Of a stretch of 64,000 bases of DNA, positions 15,555 to 26,174 are shown in pieces. The position numbers and the translations under genes are program-made. The notes below the pieces were generated by a model. That model had not been told where the DNA came from. It did no database searches and saw only the letters and a program-made list of their open reading frames with translations. Position 1 is the stretch's first letter; every line of letters starts with the position of its first letter. This DNA is from Amycolatopsis lurida (GTDB lineage Bacteria > Actinomycetota > Actinomycetes > Mycobacteriales > Pseudonocardiaceae): positions 310,001 through 374,000 of the forward strand of contig NZ_FNTA01000003.1 in the NCBI RefSeq assembly GCF_900105055.1. The letters run 5' to 3'.

Positions 15555-18500
15555 CTACTTTTTTGGTCCAGTCCACTGGAGCCAATTTCCCTCGGGGGTC
15601 ACCATGACCGTTCTCCCGATGTTCACCGCGTACATGACCGCATCGATGAGAGGCTGGTACTTGTTGTTCTTCGAGAGATCTTCCTCGTCGGGGTCGATTG
15701 TTCCGATAAAGTCGCCGGGTTTGAAGTGCACGCCGATGGTCCGGCCAATCCAGTTGTTGTGCAGATCCATCAGCTCAAGCCAGAATTTTCCATGGTTGTC
15801 CGAGGTGGCCTCGTGGGCGTCAGTGAGCTCCTGGGCTCTCTCCGGACCAAAGCGCATCGTCAGCAGGGCACTCCAGTAGGCGTGTTGGAATGCGTTTCCG
15901 ATTGTCCCGTCAATCGTCGGATCCTCACCATTGCCATATTTTCCACCGAAAAGCTTGGCCGCAGTCCTTTGGGCTTCGACCTTGCTGGACAAGATCATTT
16001 CCAATTCCCAGGGCTTGGTTTTGGCAAGACCTTCGAACAAGGCCCTTTCCTTCTCGGTCACCGAGTAAGGGCCGAACGTCGTCTTCGCACCCGCTCCGTC
16101 CGACGGGAGCTTGGGGAACTGCTTCTTGATCTGCTCCATCGTCGTGGAGTTGATCCCAGGCCCCGTCATTGAGGGGCCATCGTTGGGGCTTTTCCCGGTG
16201 GGGTCGGTGAGTCTGACCGGGTTGTTGTGAACATAGGTGTGGGTGGCGAGGTTGCGGGGGTTGGTGATGCCGCCCGCGACGTTCGAGTCCAGGTAGTCAG
16301 GGAGCGCCGGATCCGCGCTCGCCCAGAGTTGTGTTCTCGGGTTGTAGTAGCGAGCACCGTGGTAGTAGAGGCCGGTCTCTTCGTCGAGTTCCTTGCCGGT
16401 GAACTTGTACGGCGTATCGCTCTGGCCTGCCCGCTCCTCCACCCAGGTTTCCCCGAACGGCATGTACTCGAGGTGTTCGGTGACGTTGCCTTGCCTGTCG
16501 GTGACGTACCCGGATGAGCCGAGGTGGTCGGCGTGGAAGTAGGACTGGGTGGTTTCGGGGTCGTCGGCCGCGACGGTCTTGGTGGTGAGGCGGCTGTCCC
16601 CGATGAAGATGTGTTTGAAGCCGGTCCCGTTACGTTCGCTGTAGCCACGGTTGGGGTAGAGCGACAGGCCGTCACCCTGTTTGATGACGCGTTCGCCGGC
16701 CGCGTCGTAGGTGTAGCCGACGGTGGCGGCCTGGCAGCCTGCCGGGGTTTGAGGGACTGTCGCCGTGGTGGTGTCCTGGTTGCAGGCGAGCCGGTTCTCC
16801 TCGTCCCACACGTACTGGCGTCGTTTGCCCTCGGCTTCGGTGTTCACCGTGTCGGTGAGGTTTCCGCTCGCGTCGTAGGCCTGGGTGATCGGGCCGACCT
16901 TGCTCGGTGCGTGGGGTTTTCCGCTTCCGTAGTCGTACTTGTAGTCGTAGCTCCCAGCGGCCTCGATCGGTCCGGTGGACAGCGGACCTAGCGATGCCGG
17001 GCTCCCTCCGCCGCCACCGACCGGCGACACAGGACCAGACCCGCGGTTCAGCGCCGCCGCCTGAGTGGTCGTGCCGGTGATCTCGTGGTGCTGGGTCTTG
17101 CCGGTGGTGTTGTGGATGGAGTCGTAGCTCAGCGCCAGGGTGTACTTGTCCTGCTGGTTGCTCTTGGTCGTGTACTGGCCGCTGGCGGAGGTGAGCTGGT
17201 ACAGGTCGTCGTAGCCGAAGGTCTGGCTGCTCGGACCACCGATCGTCGGGTTCTGTGGCGTGCTGTTGGTCAGCTGCGTGATGTTGCCGACGTTGTCGTA
17301 GGTGTAGCCGAGGTTCTGGAACTCGGTGGCACCCGGCGTCTTCGACTTCAGAGTGGCGAGCCTGCGGTCGGCCTGGTCGTAGGTGTAGGTGGTGCGTACT
17401 CCGTTACCGGCTTGCTGCAGCACCTTCTGGCCGAACTTGTCGTAGTCGAGGCGACCAAGATAGACGTAGTCGGTTCCGTTCTTGGTTCCGGTGGCGCGGG
17501 TGACCTGGCCGCCGGTGTCGTAGTCGTAGCGGAGCAGCTCGCCGTCCGGGTAGGTCATCTGCAGTACACGGTTGAAGGCGTCGAAGCGCCATCCGGTGGT
17601 GTAGCCACGGTCCGCCTGCCCGGCGATCTTGATGGTGCGGGTTTCCCGGGTGGTCTCGCCCAACGGGCCATAACCACGGGTGAGGGTCCCGGCCGCGTCG
17701 CGGATCTCGGTGATCCGCCCGGCGGCGTTGTCCGGCGCGCCAGCTGCGCCGTAGGTGTAGGTGACGTTGTTGGCCGGGAAGGTCGGGTAACGAACTGCGG
17801 TGAGGCGGCTGTGGTCGTAGTCGTACTCGACCTGCTTACCGCCGGCGGTGATCTTCGCCGTCGGGTTGCCCGCCAGGTCGAAGCGCGTCTCGGTGCGGCC
17901 CGCATCGGGGCTGTCGAGCACCGTCCGGCGGCCGAGCGTGTCGTACTCGGAGCGGGTGATGTTGTTCTTGTCGTCCACCACGGTGGTGATCTGCCCGAGC
18001 GCGTCGTAGCCGTAGCTGGTCCAGATCACCGGGTGTCCAGCGGCCGGGTTGAACTCCTTGACCGCGGTGGTCTTCTCGCGCAGATCGGCGTAGCTGCGCT
18101 TCTGTTTGCCGTTGCCGTCCGTCGCGATGGTTTCGAACCGGGTGACACCGGCGCGGTCGGGACCGAATCCATAGGCCACGGCGGTCGTGACCTCGTCCGG
18201 TGCGACCGTCTTGACCGGCCGGTCAAGCACGTCGAACGAGGCGCGGGTGGGCGCCACAGTGTCGAAGGCGGCATTGAACGTGGTGTTGCCGTCACCCTTG
18301 GGCTCGGTCACGGGGTGATACTGCTCCACCACGCGGCCGGCGAAATCGACCTTGGTTCGGCCGGAGACGGTCATGACCTGGTCGGGGGTGTCACCGGGAT
18401 TGTCCGCGACCGACGCGTCCTTCTTGGTCTGCAGAACGCGTTTGAGACCGTCGGTGAAGGTGACGGTGTCGATGGTGTCCTCACGGACACCAGTGGCATC

Positions 18501-21500
18501 ACGGTCGAGGTGACGCGTGGTGGCGTACGGAACGGTGGCTTCGGGGTGATAGTCGAAGTCGATCGTGGCCTTGCCCGACCCGATCTCGTACGGTCCGGTG
18601 ACGGTGTCCAACCGGCCCACGCTGTCGTAGCCGCGCAGCACCTGCTGACCGTTCTGGTCGGTGGTGCGGTCCGGTTGCCCGTATTTGAGGTTGTGCGTCG
18701 CGCCCGACCGCAGCCCGAAGCTGTCGACAATGGACTCGACGTGGACGCCGACGAGCGTGTCGTAGCCGTACTCCAGGCGGTACCGCTGGCCGGACTTGCC
18801 TGCCGGTTTGGTGACCGCTTTCAGGTTCCCGTCCGGGTAGTACTCCAGGTCGGTGTCGGCCGAGGTGGTGTCGGTGAGGTACGCGCGGACCTGCCGTACC
18901 GCACCGGTCACACAGTCCACTGTGGATTCGCTGTGCCGCGACAGGTCGGCGCCTGCGCGCTTTTTGAGCAGATTCGCGGTACCGACCAGGTTCCGCGCCC
19001 GGCAAGCCGGGTCGGACGCGGAGTAGCCGTAGGTGGTCTCCACGTCGTCGGCGACGCCCTCGTCGGCGGCGTCGAACGAGCGGATCAAGTTGCCGAAGTC
19101 GTCATACGACATTTCGGTGTAGGTGGACTTGCCAGGGTTCTCGGCACCTTCGTGGAAGTGTTTGTCCACCCGGGACAGAGCTGCGAACACGCTTCCCGGT
19201 GCGGTGTCGCGGAGCTGATAGGTGTTGACGGTTTCGGCGAACGGCCGTCCCGCACCGTCGGCGCTGAGGGTGCGAGCGAGCAATCCGCGGGTATACGGAC
19301 CGTCGGTGCGGTATTCGTCAGTGGTCGAGCGATAGAGCGCCTCGGCGGCGCCAGGGTCACGCTGTTCGGTGACGACCTTGCCGAAGCCGTGGAACTCGCG
19401 TTCGAGCCGGTCGTACTTCCCTTGTTCGTAGCGATAGGTGGTGAGCTGGGTATCGGCCCCGTCACCGCGATGACCGTCGGACACGCTGGTGCGGGACAGC
19501 ACCCAGCGGGACTCTGGCGTCGCCTGCGTGTTACCGGTACGGGTGTAGTCCAGATCGATCTTCCCACCCAACGGCCGAGTCACCGTGCGGAGCAGGTTCG
19601 TACGGCCGGTCTTGTTCACCGCGACCAGCAGCTCGTTGTCCCGGGTGGATTTGACATGGTCGGCCAGGCCGTCGCCGTTGATGTCACGGAGGCCGATCTC
19701 GGCACGGCTGATGCTGGTGGAGGCGTTGACCCCGGGGTTGAACACGAATGTGCCGACCGGGGTGGGGATTGGGAACGTGAAGTAGACGCCCGCGCCGAGG
19801 GTGGCGTTCTTGTCGACGGCGATGTCGGTGAAGCCGCCGCGGAACGGAGTGGGCGCGGTGAAGCCGGTGCCGGTGTTGATGGCCACCTTGATCGGATTGG
19901 CGCCATCGGTGAAGACGCGGTCGGTGAGACCGTCGCCGTTGACGTCGAGCATGCTCGCGTTGGTGAAAGAAGTGCCCAGTTCGGCGGACAGTCCCCCGGC
20001 GAAGCCGTAGTTGTCGACGTTGAAACCGAGGTTGACGCCGAGGTTGCGGGTGGAGGCGTCGTTGATCGGTCCCGCTGACCAGGGTTCTCTGGCGGCGAAG
20101 CTGTAGCCGAGGTTGAGCTGGGCGTCGCCGTTGGCGAAGACCTTGTCCGGTAGACCGTCGCCGTTGATGTCGACGAGGTCGACGCGGGTGTCGGACTCGC
20201 CGCCGCCGAGGCTGCCACCGATCCCGAGTGCCGGTTGGACCGGGCCGGAGGTGGCGGTGTTGTTGGTGCTTCCGGCTTCGGGAGCGGCCAGGCCCTGCGC
20301 ACTGGCCAGTGTCGCGGCCTCACTGCCGGCGGAGTAGGACACGTTGCCGGACAAGGTGTCGGACTCGCGGACGTTGCCACCGAGCGTGCCGCGTCGAGCG
20401 CCGAGCCCGCCGTTCATGTCGGTGAATTGGATCTCCTTGGCGCCGACGACGTCGGGAAAGCGATCACCGTTGAGGTCGACGTAGTCGACGGAACCCGCGG
20501 TGATCCCACCGACGACCGTGCCCCCGAACGGGCCGGCGGACAGCGTGCCGGACACCTGACCGGTCACGCCGCGACGCATCACAGTGCGGTCACCGGCGAC
20601 ATCGGCGTCGGTGACCACGTCGATGGTGTCCGCGCCGAGCCGGGAACTGGTCGCCATGGTGGAGGTGAACCAGGACGACTCGTCCTGCGCGGCCCAGCCG
20701 CCTTTGGCCGGGTTCGGAGCGAAGATCGCCAACCGGGGCATGGTGATCCGGGGGTTCGCGGCGAATCCCGCGATGTCGGCTTCCTTGGGTTCCCGGGGAA
20801 GGGCGTCCTTGAAGCTCTGGTCGATCGCGAGTTCGGCCTGCTTGATGGGCTGGGTGGCGCGGTCGCGGTTGGCCTGGTAGCCGATCACACCCCAGCCGCG
20901 GTAGGGCTGCGGGAACGCACCCTGCTGAGCGGAGCCGTGTGCCGCGCTCGGTGCTGGGCTGAACGTCGGCCATGGGGACGAGAGGTCGTAGGTGACCTTC
21001 GCGGACTGTTCGGCGATCAAGCCGAACAGGTAGGGATCCGTCGTGGCGTGGTCGAAATACAGCTCGTCGCCCTCGGTGACCGGGACGACCACGTCCAGGT
21101 CCTGGCCGGGCGAGCCGTACTGCCCGTTGACGATGTCGACGACCCGCTTCCCCAGCAGCTGCCCGCCGCGCTTCTTGACGGTGAACGCGATCTTGGTCGC
21201 TCCGGGAAAGCCGAAGTTGAGCTTCACACCCGGCCGGACCCGCAGCTTGCCGGTCTTGGTCACCTTGTAGGTCTGCTGCGGCGCCTTGAGGGTATCGGCG
21301 GGATACATGTCCACGTCGTACGGCGGGCTGATCACCAGGCTCGGCTGACCCTTGTCGTCGACCAGCGACTCCACCCCGGGCGCCTCCGTGTAGTGCGCCT
21401 TCGGTACCCAGGACACCGCGGAAACGTCGATCGGGGAGTCTGACTTGATATGCCATGACATCTTCTCGAACTGGCTCACCGGGAGGCTCATGTCGATCGT

Positions 21501-23876
21501 GGTGGTCCCGGTCGACCCGGCAGGCAGGACCTTGCGAAACACCTCCGCCGGAGCGTGCACCCCGTTGCCCTTCGTGATCACCACGGCCACGTCATCCGAG
21601 GTCACCTTGTTCTTGACCACGTCGCCGGTCAGCCGGAGCTTGCCGGTCACCGGCACCATCACCTGCGACGAGCGGCCGCCGAGCGTGAAGTCCGCGGACG
21701 CACGGAAGACGGTGTCGGCCAACCCGTTCACGTCCGTACCGGCCGCCAGGTCGGTGTAGGTGATCGTCGGATCCCACGCCACCGTGTCGTACTTTCCGTC
21801 CAGAATGGACTGTGTGCGGAAGTAGAGCGCGTCGCCCTTCTTCACCGCGACCGCCGACACATTGGCCGGGGTGAACTCCGTGTGGTCGTCCGGGCCGATT
21901 CGTTGCGCCCAGAGTTCGGTGTCCTTGGCCTGGATGGTGACCCGCACACCGTCGGCCTTGGTGTACGCGGCGCGTGCGGGCGAGGGGTCGACGGTCAGTT
22001 GCACCCGGCCGTCGACGCGGACGGTGCCGTCGAACGGCGCGACCCAGCGGCGTACCGAGTCCAGCAGCGGCGAGTTGTCGACCTGCTGGTTGAACTGCGC
22101 TGTCTGGTCACCGACGATCTCGCCGGTCACCGCCCCACCGCCGACCGGCACCGGGGTGCGGGTGGAATCGGCGGTGTAGGCGGGCTGCCCGTTGGCGTCC
22201 AGATAGCCGAACAGCACACCGCCGTTGTTGACCAGGTCAGTGAGGCCGTCACCGTTGACGTCGCTGAAGAACCGATCCGACGTGGTCGTGGTCCCGATGA
22301 AGTCCAGCTGCGCGGCGACAGTGAGGACGAACGCCTCGACACCGATCGTGCCCGACAACGTCCGCTCGGAGGAGATCCCCGGGAGGTCGCGCAACCTGAT
22401 CGGCGTGTCACCGAACTTCGGTTCCCCTCCGGGGGTGCTCAGATTGGGGCGGAAGTGCACTTCGTTGTTCTTGCGGAAAACCTTGTCCGGCAGGTTGTCG
22501 CCGTTCACGTCCACCAGTGCCGACAGGCCATCGGACTGGCCGGCGTTGAACCCGACCTTCAGCCCGACGCCACCCTGCTTGACCGGTAGCCCCTGCACGT
22601 TGTAGCCGGCGAACAAGTGCGCACCGAACCCGACGGAGGTGTTCGCCGAGATCGCACTCGCCTCACCTTCACGGATGTTCACGCCCAGGTCGTCGTCCGG
22701 GACCGACCAACCGGCGGCGCCGGCGAACCCGGTGTAGTTGCCCGCCTGGTCACGCACCTCGTCGAAATAGTCGAACGAGTGGGTGTTGAACAGCTTGTCG
22801 TCCTCACCGAATTGCGACACCGAGGCGAGCAGGGTTTTCGCGTAGGCTCCGGTTCGGTAGTTCAGTTCGTAGGCGCGGATCAGCTGGTCGTCCAGTTTGA
22901 CCTCGACCCGCCGCAGCAGATCGGCGGTCACCCTCTTGAACCCGCCACGAGCATCGATCTGCACGTCGCCACGGCGGGGCTCACCCCGGTCCCGGTCGCG
23001 CAGGAACGTCACCGAGTATTTGCCTTCGGTCGCGCCGTGGCCGGTGTAAGTGATCCGTCGCGGATACAGGTTGCCGCCCGGCACCGTCGACTTCTCGGTG
23101 CCGCCGTCTTCCACCCGGGCGTAGTGGTAGCGCAGCACGTTGTCGTTGGTGTCGCGGACCTCGCGTGCCGCCCACGTCGCCACGTGTCCCGCGGCATCGG
23201 TCAGCGTGGTGTTCTCCGCCCCGCCGAACACCGTGCGCGTGCCCGCCTTGTCGGTGACCTCCCACCAGTAATCGGCTGGTTTGTCCCCGTGACGCACGAT
23301 CCGGTCGAACCGGCTCTCCACGCGGGCGTGGAACACCTTCTCCGCCGACCTCTTCCGCAACTCGCCCCGATGGGCGACCGGCGTGAGCTGCTCACCGTTC
23401 AGGAGATAGGTCTCGGTCTCCAGAGCCGCGTCATACCGCGGTACTCCCCACCGGGTGTCGACCGTGATCGTCGGCATGGTGACGTCCCACCCGACCCCCA
23501 CCCAGCCGTTCGCGCCTCCGGAGCTGTACGCCACCGCCAGCTTCGGCTCCAGACCCGCCCGCCCCTTGGGCACCTCGAGCGGGTAGGACATCCGCGCATC
23601 GCCGGAGCTGTTCGCCGACGGGGGCGCGATCAGGTTCACGCCTGCCCCCGGGTCGGCGGCTTTGATGTCCTTGATCTGATTGGGATCGAACGCCGTCCCC
23701 TCGGGATGCTCCGGAGCGGCCACCGCGCCATCCGCACCTGACGCCTGCCCCGCCACACGCATCGAGGCGGGCGGGCCCGCACTCGGGACCACCATCGCCA
23801 CCAAAGCCAGGAACAACAGCACCACCACGGCTTTGTGGCGATGACGAACCGGACGAGCCCACACGAAGGCAGACAT
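15555..23876 (-). CDS. giant secreted SpvB/FG-GAP/RHS-repeat protein with DUF6973-like C-terminus
   Basis: This 2,773-residue protein starts with a signal or anchor segment (~14-36, VVVLLFLALVAMVVPSAG). Residues ~65-330 resemble the SpvB/TcdB N-terminal region (MSYPLEVPKGRAGLEPKLAV). Calcium-binding-like FG-GAP/VCBS motifs recur to ~1550 (DVNGDGLTDLV, DLNGDRFPDVV, DINGDGLPDKV). YD/RHS repeats (YDALGQITTV, YDYDTGGQVT) fill ~1700-2450 and form the RHS shell. The core ends at GLYYHGARYYNPRTQLWASADP, about residue 2500. From PTGK (~2559) the 215-residue tail carries NAFQHAYWSALLTMRFG, TDAHE and MDLHNNWIG, a His/Glu/Asn-rich pattern like DUF6973. In polymorphic toxins this position holds the effector. 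No immunity gene follows: a terminator and the kamA end are next. Confidence 0.85.
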   Translation of the reverse strand: MSAFVWARPVRHRHKAVVVLLFLALVAMVVPSAGPPASMRVAGQASGADGAVAAPEHPEGTAFDPNQIKDIKAADPGAGVNLIAPPSANSSGDARMSYPLEVPKGRAGLEPKLAVAYSSGGANGWVGVGWDVTMPTITVDTRWGVPRYDAALETETYLLNGEQLTPVAHRGELRKRSAEKVFHARVESRFDRIVRHGDKPADYWWEVTDKAGTRTVFGGAENTTLTDAAGHVATWAAREVRDTNDNVLRYHYARVEDGGTEKSTVPGGNLYPRRITYTGHGATEGKYSVTFLRDRDRGEPRRGDVQIDARGGFKRVTADLLRRVEVKLDDQLIRAYELNYRTGAYAKTLLASVSQFGEDDKLFNTHSFDYFDEVRDQAGNYTGFAGAAGWSVPDDDLGVNIREGEASAISANTSVGFGAHLFAGYNVQGLPVKQGGVGLKVGFNAGQSDGLSALVDVNGDNLPDKVFRKNNEVHFRPNLSTPGGEPKFGDTPIRLRDLPGISSERTLSGTIGVEAFVLTVAAQLDFIGTTTTSDRFFSDVNGDGLTDLVNNGGVLFGYLDANGQPAYTADSTRTPVPVGGGAVTGEIVGDQTAQFNQQVDNSPLLDSVRRWVAPFDGTVRVDGRVQLTVDPSPARAAYTKADGVRVTIQAKDTELWAQRIGPDDHTEFTPANVSAVAVKKGDALYFRTQSILDGKYDTVAWDPTITYTDLAAGTDVNGLADTVFRASADFTLGGRSSQVMVPVTGKLRLTGDVVKNKVTSDDVAVVITKGNGVHAPAEVFRKVLPAGSTGTTTIDMSLPVSQFEKMSWHIKSDSPIDVSAVSWVPKAHYTEAPGVESLVDDKGQPSLVISPPYDVDMYPADTLKAPQQTYKVTKTGKLRVRPGVKLNFGFPGATKIAFTVKKRGGQLLGKRVVDIVNGQYGSPGQDLDVVVPVTEGDELYFDHATTDPYLFGLIAEQSAKVTYDLSSPWPTFSPAPSAAHGSAQQGAFPQPYRGWGVIGYQANRDRATQPIKQAELAIDQSFKDALPREPKEADIAGFAANPRITMPRLAIFAPNPAKGGWAAQDESSWFTSTMATSSRLGADTIDVVTDADVAGDRTVMRRGVTGQVSGTLSAGPFGGTVVGGITAGSVDYVDLNGDRFPDVVGAKEIQFTDMNGGLGARRGTLGGNVRESDTLSGNVSYSAGSEAATLASAQGLAAPEAGSTNNTATSGPVQPALGIGGSLGGGESDTRVDLVDINGDGLPDKVFANGDAQLNLGYSFAAREPWSAGPINDASTRNLGVNLGFNVDNYGFAGGLSAELGTSFTNASMLDVNGDGLTDRVFTDGANPIKVAINTGTGFTAPTPFRGGFTDIAVDKNATLGAGVYFTFPIPTPVGTFVFNPGVNASTSISRAEIGLRDINGDGLADHVKSTRDNELLVAVNKTGRTNLLRTVTRPLGGKIDLDYTRTGNTQATPESRWVLSRTSVSDGHRGDGADTQLTTYRYEQGKYDRLEREFHGFGKVVTEQRDPGAAEALYRSTTDEYRTDGPYTRGLLARTLSADGAGRPFAETVNTYQLRDTAPGSVFAALSRVDKHFHEGAENPGKSTYTEMSYDDFGNLIRSFDAADEGVADDVETTYGYSASDPACRARNLVGTANLLKKRAGADLSRHSESTVDCVTGAVRQVRAYLTDTTSADTDLEYYPDGNLKAVTKPAGKSGQRYRLEYGYDTLVGVHVESIVDSFGLRSGATHNLKYGQPDRTTDQNGQQVLRGYDSVGRLDTVTGPYEIGSGKATIDFDYHPEATVPYATTRHLDRDATGVREDTIDTVTFTDGLKRVLQTKKDASVADNPGDTPDQVMTVSGRTKVDFAGRVVEQYHPVTEPKGDGNTTFNAAFDTVAPTRASFDVLDRPVKTVAPDEVTTAVAYGFGPDRAGVTRFETIATDGNGKQKRSYADLREKTTAVKEFNPAAGHPVIWTSYGYDALGQITTVVDDKNNITRSEYDTLGRRTVLDSPDAGRTETRFDLAGNPTAKITAGGKQVEYDYDHSRLTAVRYPTFPANNVTYTYGAAGAPDNAAGRITEIRDAAGTLTRGYGPLGETTRETRTIKIAGQADRGYTTGWRFDAFNRVLQMTYPDGELLRYDYDTGGQVTRATGTKNGTDYVYLGRLDYDKFGQKVLQQAGNGVRTTYTYDQADRRLATLKSKTPGATEFQNLGYTYDNVGNITQLTNSTPQNPTIGGPSSQTFGYDDLYQLTSASGQYTTKSNQQDKYTLALSYDSIHNTTGKTQHHEITGTTTQAAALNRGSGPVSPVGGGGGSPASLGPLSTGPIEAAGSYDYKYDYGSGKPHAPSKVGPITQAYDASGNLTDTVNTEAEGKRRQYVWDEENRLACNQDTTTATVPQTPAGCQAATVGYTYDAAGERVIKQGDGLSLYPNRGYSERNGTGFKHIFIGDSRLTTKTVAADDPETTQSYFHADHLGSSGYVTDRQGNVTEHLEYMPFGETWVEERAGQSDTPYKFTGKELDEETGLYYHGARYYNPRTQLWASADPALPDYLDSNVAGGITNPRNLATHTYVHNNPVRLTDPTGKSPNDGPSMTGPGINSTTMEQIKKQFPKLPSDGAGAKTTFGPYSVTEKERALFEGLAKTKPWELEMILSSKVEAQRTAAKLFGGKYGNGEDPTIDGTIGNAFQHAYWSALLTMRFGPERAQELTDAHEATSDNHGKFWLELMDLHNNWIGRTIGVHFKPGDFIGTIDPDEEDLSKNNKYQPLIDAVMYAVNIGRTVMVTPEGNWLQWTGPKK

Positions 23877-24377
23877 GCCCCGACCCCCTCTGGATCAGTG
23901 AATTCGGTTACCTGAACCCGGCAATCCCTGTCGCGCAGGGGATCGAGCGGTGACGCGTGTAACGAAAGACGTTCGATCGAACAGTCGAAACGAACTAGTG
24001 CGTTCGGACGAACTCCCGCTGAGACCAGCGCATGATCCCGGCAAAAAGAGACTTCGATCTTCGGTGGACGCTATCGGCGGGTCATGAAATTTCGATGAAA
24101 CGCCCGTTCTTGCGACGTGCCCTGCTTCGGGAAGCGCTGGGCCGGTGCCCGGAATCTGCGATGAGCCTGCAATGCCGGGCCTTTACATTCGGTGCGGCAT
24201 CCGCGTCCAGGTGCTGATGAAGTGGAACGGTGTGCAAAGCATCTACCAGCGCGACATCTCTGGCGCTTCGCACGAGGTCGGTCATCCGGTTCCCGCCGGC
24301 AACGGCACGAGCCGGATCTAGCCTCGATCCGCTCGACCATCGGGTCGCGAGTATGCCGAACACCAGGCGGGGAAGGC
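23877..24377. other. 501-base intergenic stretch, no gene seen
   Basis: This gap lies upstream of the RHS gene and downstream of the Na+/H+ antiporter gene, both on the minus strand. It should carry the RHS promoter. The RHS-proximal part (23880-24060) is less GC-rich than its surroundings. Short open frames here have no recognisable domains or ribosome binding sites. No repeat, RNA gene or clear terminator was found. Confidence 0.5.
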
Positions 24378-26099
24378 TCAGGAAGCCGGTTTGTCCGCCA
24401 GCTGCTCGAGGCGGGCCATCTCCACGTCGAGGGCGGTTTGCGCCCGGCTCAACGTCTCCGAGCTGTATCCACCGCTCGACCGGGCACGCTGAAGGCATTC
24501 GGACTGGCCGGTGAGGACCCGCAAGCGCAGCCTCAGATATTGCTGGACGTCCGAAGCCGAGCGGCCGGCCGGCGCCTTGCCCGGGACGCGCACGTCCGCA
24601 CGCACTCGGTCCAGGACCCCCTGGCTGAACGGCTCGTCGCCGGGATCGTCCAGAACGGAATTCGCGGCGTCGGCGAGCTCGGTCATGAGTCTGACGTACT
24701 CCTGGCGCGCGCGGTCCGGGTCCTCCGCGGGCACCCGGGCCGCGCGGATGACCGCCGGGAGCGTCATTCCTTGGACCAGCAGTGTCGTGGTCGCCACCAC
24801 GTAGGCGATCAGGACCAGCAAGGCGCGGTCCGGGGTGTCCTGCGGAAGGGTCTGCGCCGCCGCGAGGGTGATCGCGCCCCGCATCCCCGCCCAGCCGAGC
24901 ACCACACCGCCGCGCCAGCCCAGGGTCTCGGTAAGCCGGAACTCGACGTCGGCGGCGGCGCGATCGAGCCGTTTCCGGAAATGCGCCACCCGTCTCGGTG
25001 ACGCTTTGTCCAGTCGCTCGGTGACGGCGGGATTCGACTCGTCGCCCCGCAGCACCGCCTGTGTCGTTTCGAGCCGTGGTTTGAAGCGCGCGGCTTTGCG
25101 CTGCTCGCGGTACAGGCCTGCGACCAGCGGCCCGACGAAGACGACGCGCGCGACGATGACGAGCGCCGACGCGGCCAGTCCGATGACGAGCGCGCGCCAG
25201 ACGCTCGAACCGTCCTCGTGCGCCTCGTCGATGAGGGTTTTCACGCTGAGCCCCATGAGCAGGAACATCCCGCTCTCCAGCAGGAAAGCCGCGGTGCGCC
25301 AGTTGACGGTCTCGGCGAGGCGGTCCGTCGCGCGCAGGTGGCGCGGGGCGAGATGTCCGGTCACCAGTCCGGCGACGACGACGGCGAGCACCCCCGAGGC
25401 ACCGGCCTCTTCCGCGGGCAGGAAGGCGATGAACGGGACCACGAACGAGATGGCGGTGTTGAGCACGGCGTTGCCCAGCAAGGCGCGCGCCCGGACGTTG
25501 ACGATCCCGACCAGGATCCCGATCCCGACCGCCACGACGACCGAGAAGGCGAACTCGCCCATGACGCCCCAGACGGACACCGACCCGGCGACCGCGGCGA
25601 CGGCGGACCGCAGCAGCACGAGGGCCGAGGCGTCGTTGACCAGCCCTTCGCCTTCGAGCACGGTGAGCAACCGGGGTGGCAGACCGAGCCGCCGTCCCAC
25701 GGACGTCGCCGCGACGGCGTCGGTGGGGCTGATGACCGCGCCGAGCGCGAACGCGGCAGGCCACCCGATCCCCGGCACCAGCCAGTGGAACAGCCAGCCC
25801 GCGCCCAGGGTCGTCCCCACCACGAGCAGGACCGCGAGCCCGGTGATCGGCCGGATGTTCCGCCGGAAGTCGACCATCGGCATGTTCACCGCCGCCGAAT
25901 ACAGCAGCGGAGGGAGCACCCCGGCAAGGATCAGCTCGGGTTCGATCTCCGGATGCGGGACACCCGGCAGAAAGCTCAGCCCGATACCGGCGACCACGAG
26001 ACTCAGCGGGGCGGCCAGGTTCAGCCGTTCCGAGAACGCGGCCACCACCACGATGATGACGACGCCGAGCACGGCGACGAGAGTCAGGTTCACCGGCAC
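24378..26099 (-). CDS. Na+/H+ antiporter, CPA1 family
   Basis: This is a 573-residue cation/proton antiporter. Eleven to twelve hydrophobic segments cover residues 1-400. They include the CPA1 motifs ALGAVISPTDAVAATSV, GEGLVNDASALVLLR (the conserved ND pair) and RGAITLAAAQTLP. The last ~170 residues form a charged cytoplasmic tail with helical, coiled-coil-like stretches (AQTALDVEMARLEQLADK). The start is the GTG at 26099 or 26093 behind GAGAGG. The long upstream frame to 26288 is not conserved. It would exchange internal Na+ or K+ for protons in pH and salt homeostasis. Confidence 0.88.
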   Translation of the reverse strand: MPVNLTLVAVLGVVIIVVVAAFSERLNLAAPLSLVVAGIGLSFLPGVPHPEIEPELILAGVLPPLLYSAAVNMPMVDFRRNIRPITGLAVLLVVGTTLGAGWLFHWLVPGIGWPAAFALGAVISPTDAVAATSVGRRLGLPPRLLTVLEGEGLVNDASALVLLRSAVAAVAGSVSVWGVMGEFAFSVVVAVGIGILVGIVNVRARALLGNAVLNTAISFVVPFIAFLPAEEAGASGVLAVVVAGLVTGHLAPRHLRATDRLAETVNWRTAAFLLESGMFLLMGLSVKTLIDEAHEDGSSVWRALVIGLAASALVIVARVVFVGPLVAGLYREQRKAARFKPRLETTQAVLRGDESNPAVTERLDKASPRRVAHFRKRLDRAAADVEFRLTETLGWRGGVVLGWAGMRGAITLAAAQTLPQDTPDRALLVLIAYVVATTTLLVQGMTLPAVIRAARVPAEDPDRARQEYVRLMTELADAANSVLDDPGDEPFSQGVLDRVRADVRVPGKAPAGRSASDVQQYLRLRLRVLTGQSECLQRARSSGGYSSETLSRAQTALDVEMARLEQLADKPAS

Positions 26100-26174
26100 G
26101 TGTCCTCTCGTGTTCGCGGCACTCCGAACGTGTCCATTCGTGACACGACGGCGCCGGACCCGCAAGTCGGAGCG

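Noticed and set aside
17085..20078. 997-codon open frame on the plus strand inside the RHS gene
   Set aside because: It is antisense to clear FG-GAP and RHS repeats, has Val/Gly-rich low-complexity translation typical of GC-rich shadows, and has no ribosome binding site or domain.
24071..24340. 89-codon frame in the gap downstream of the antiporter gene
   Set aside because: Arg/Cys-rich translation, no ribosome binding site, no neighbour coupling and no domain.
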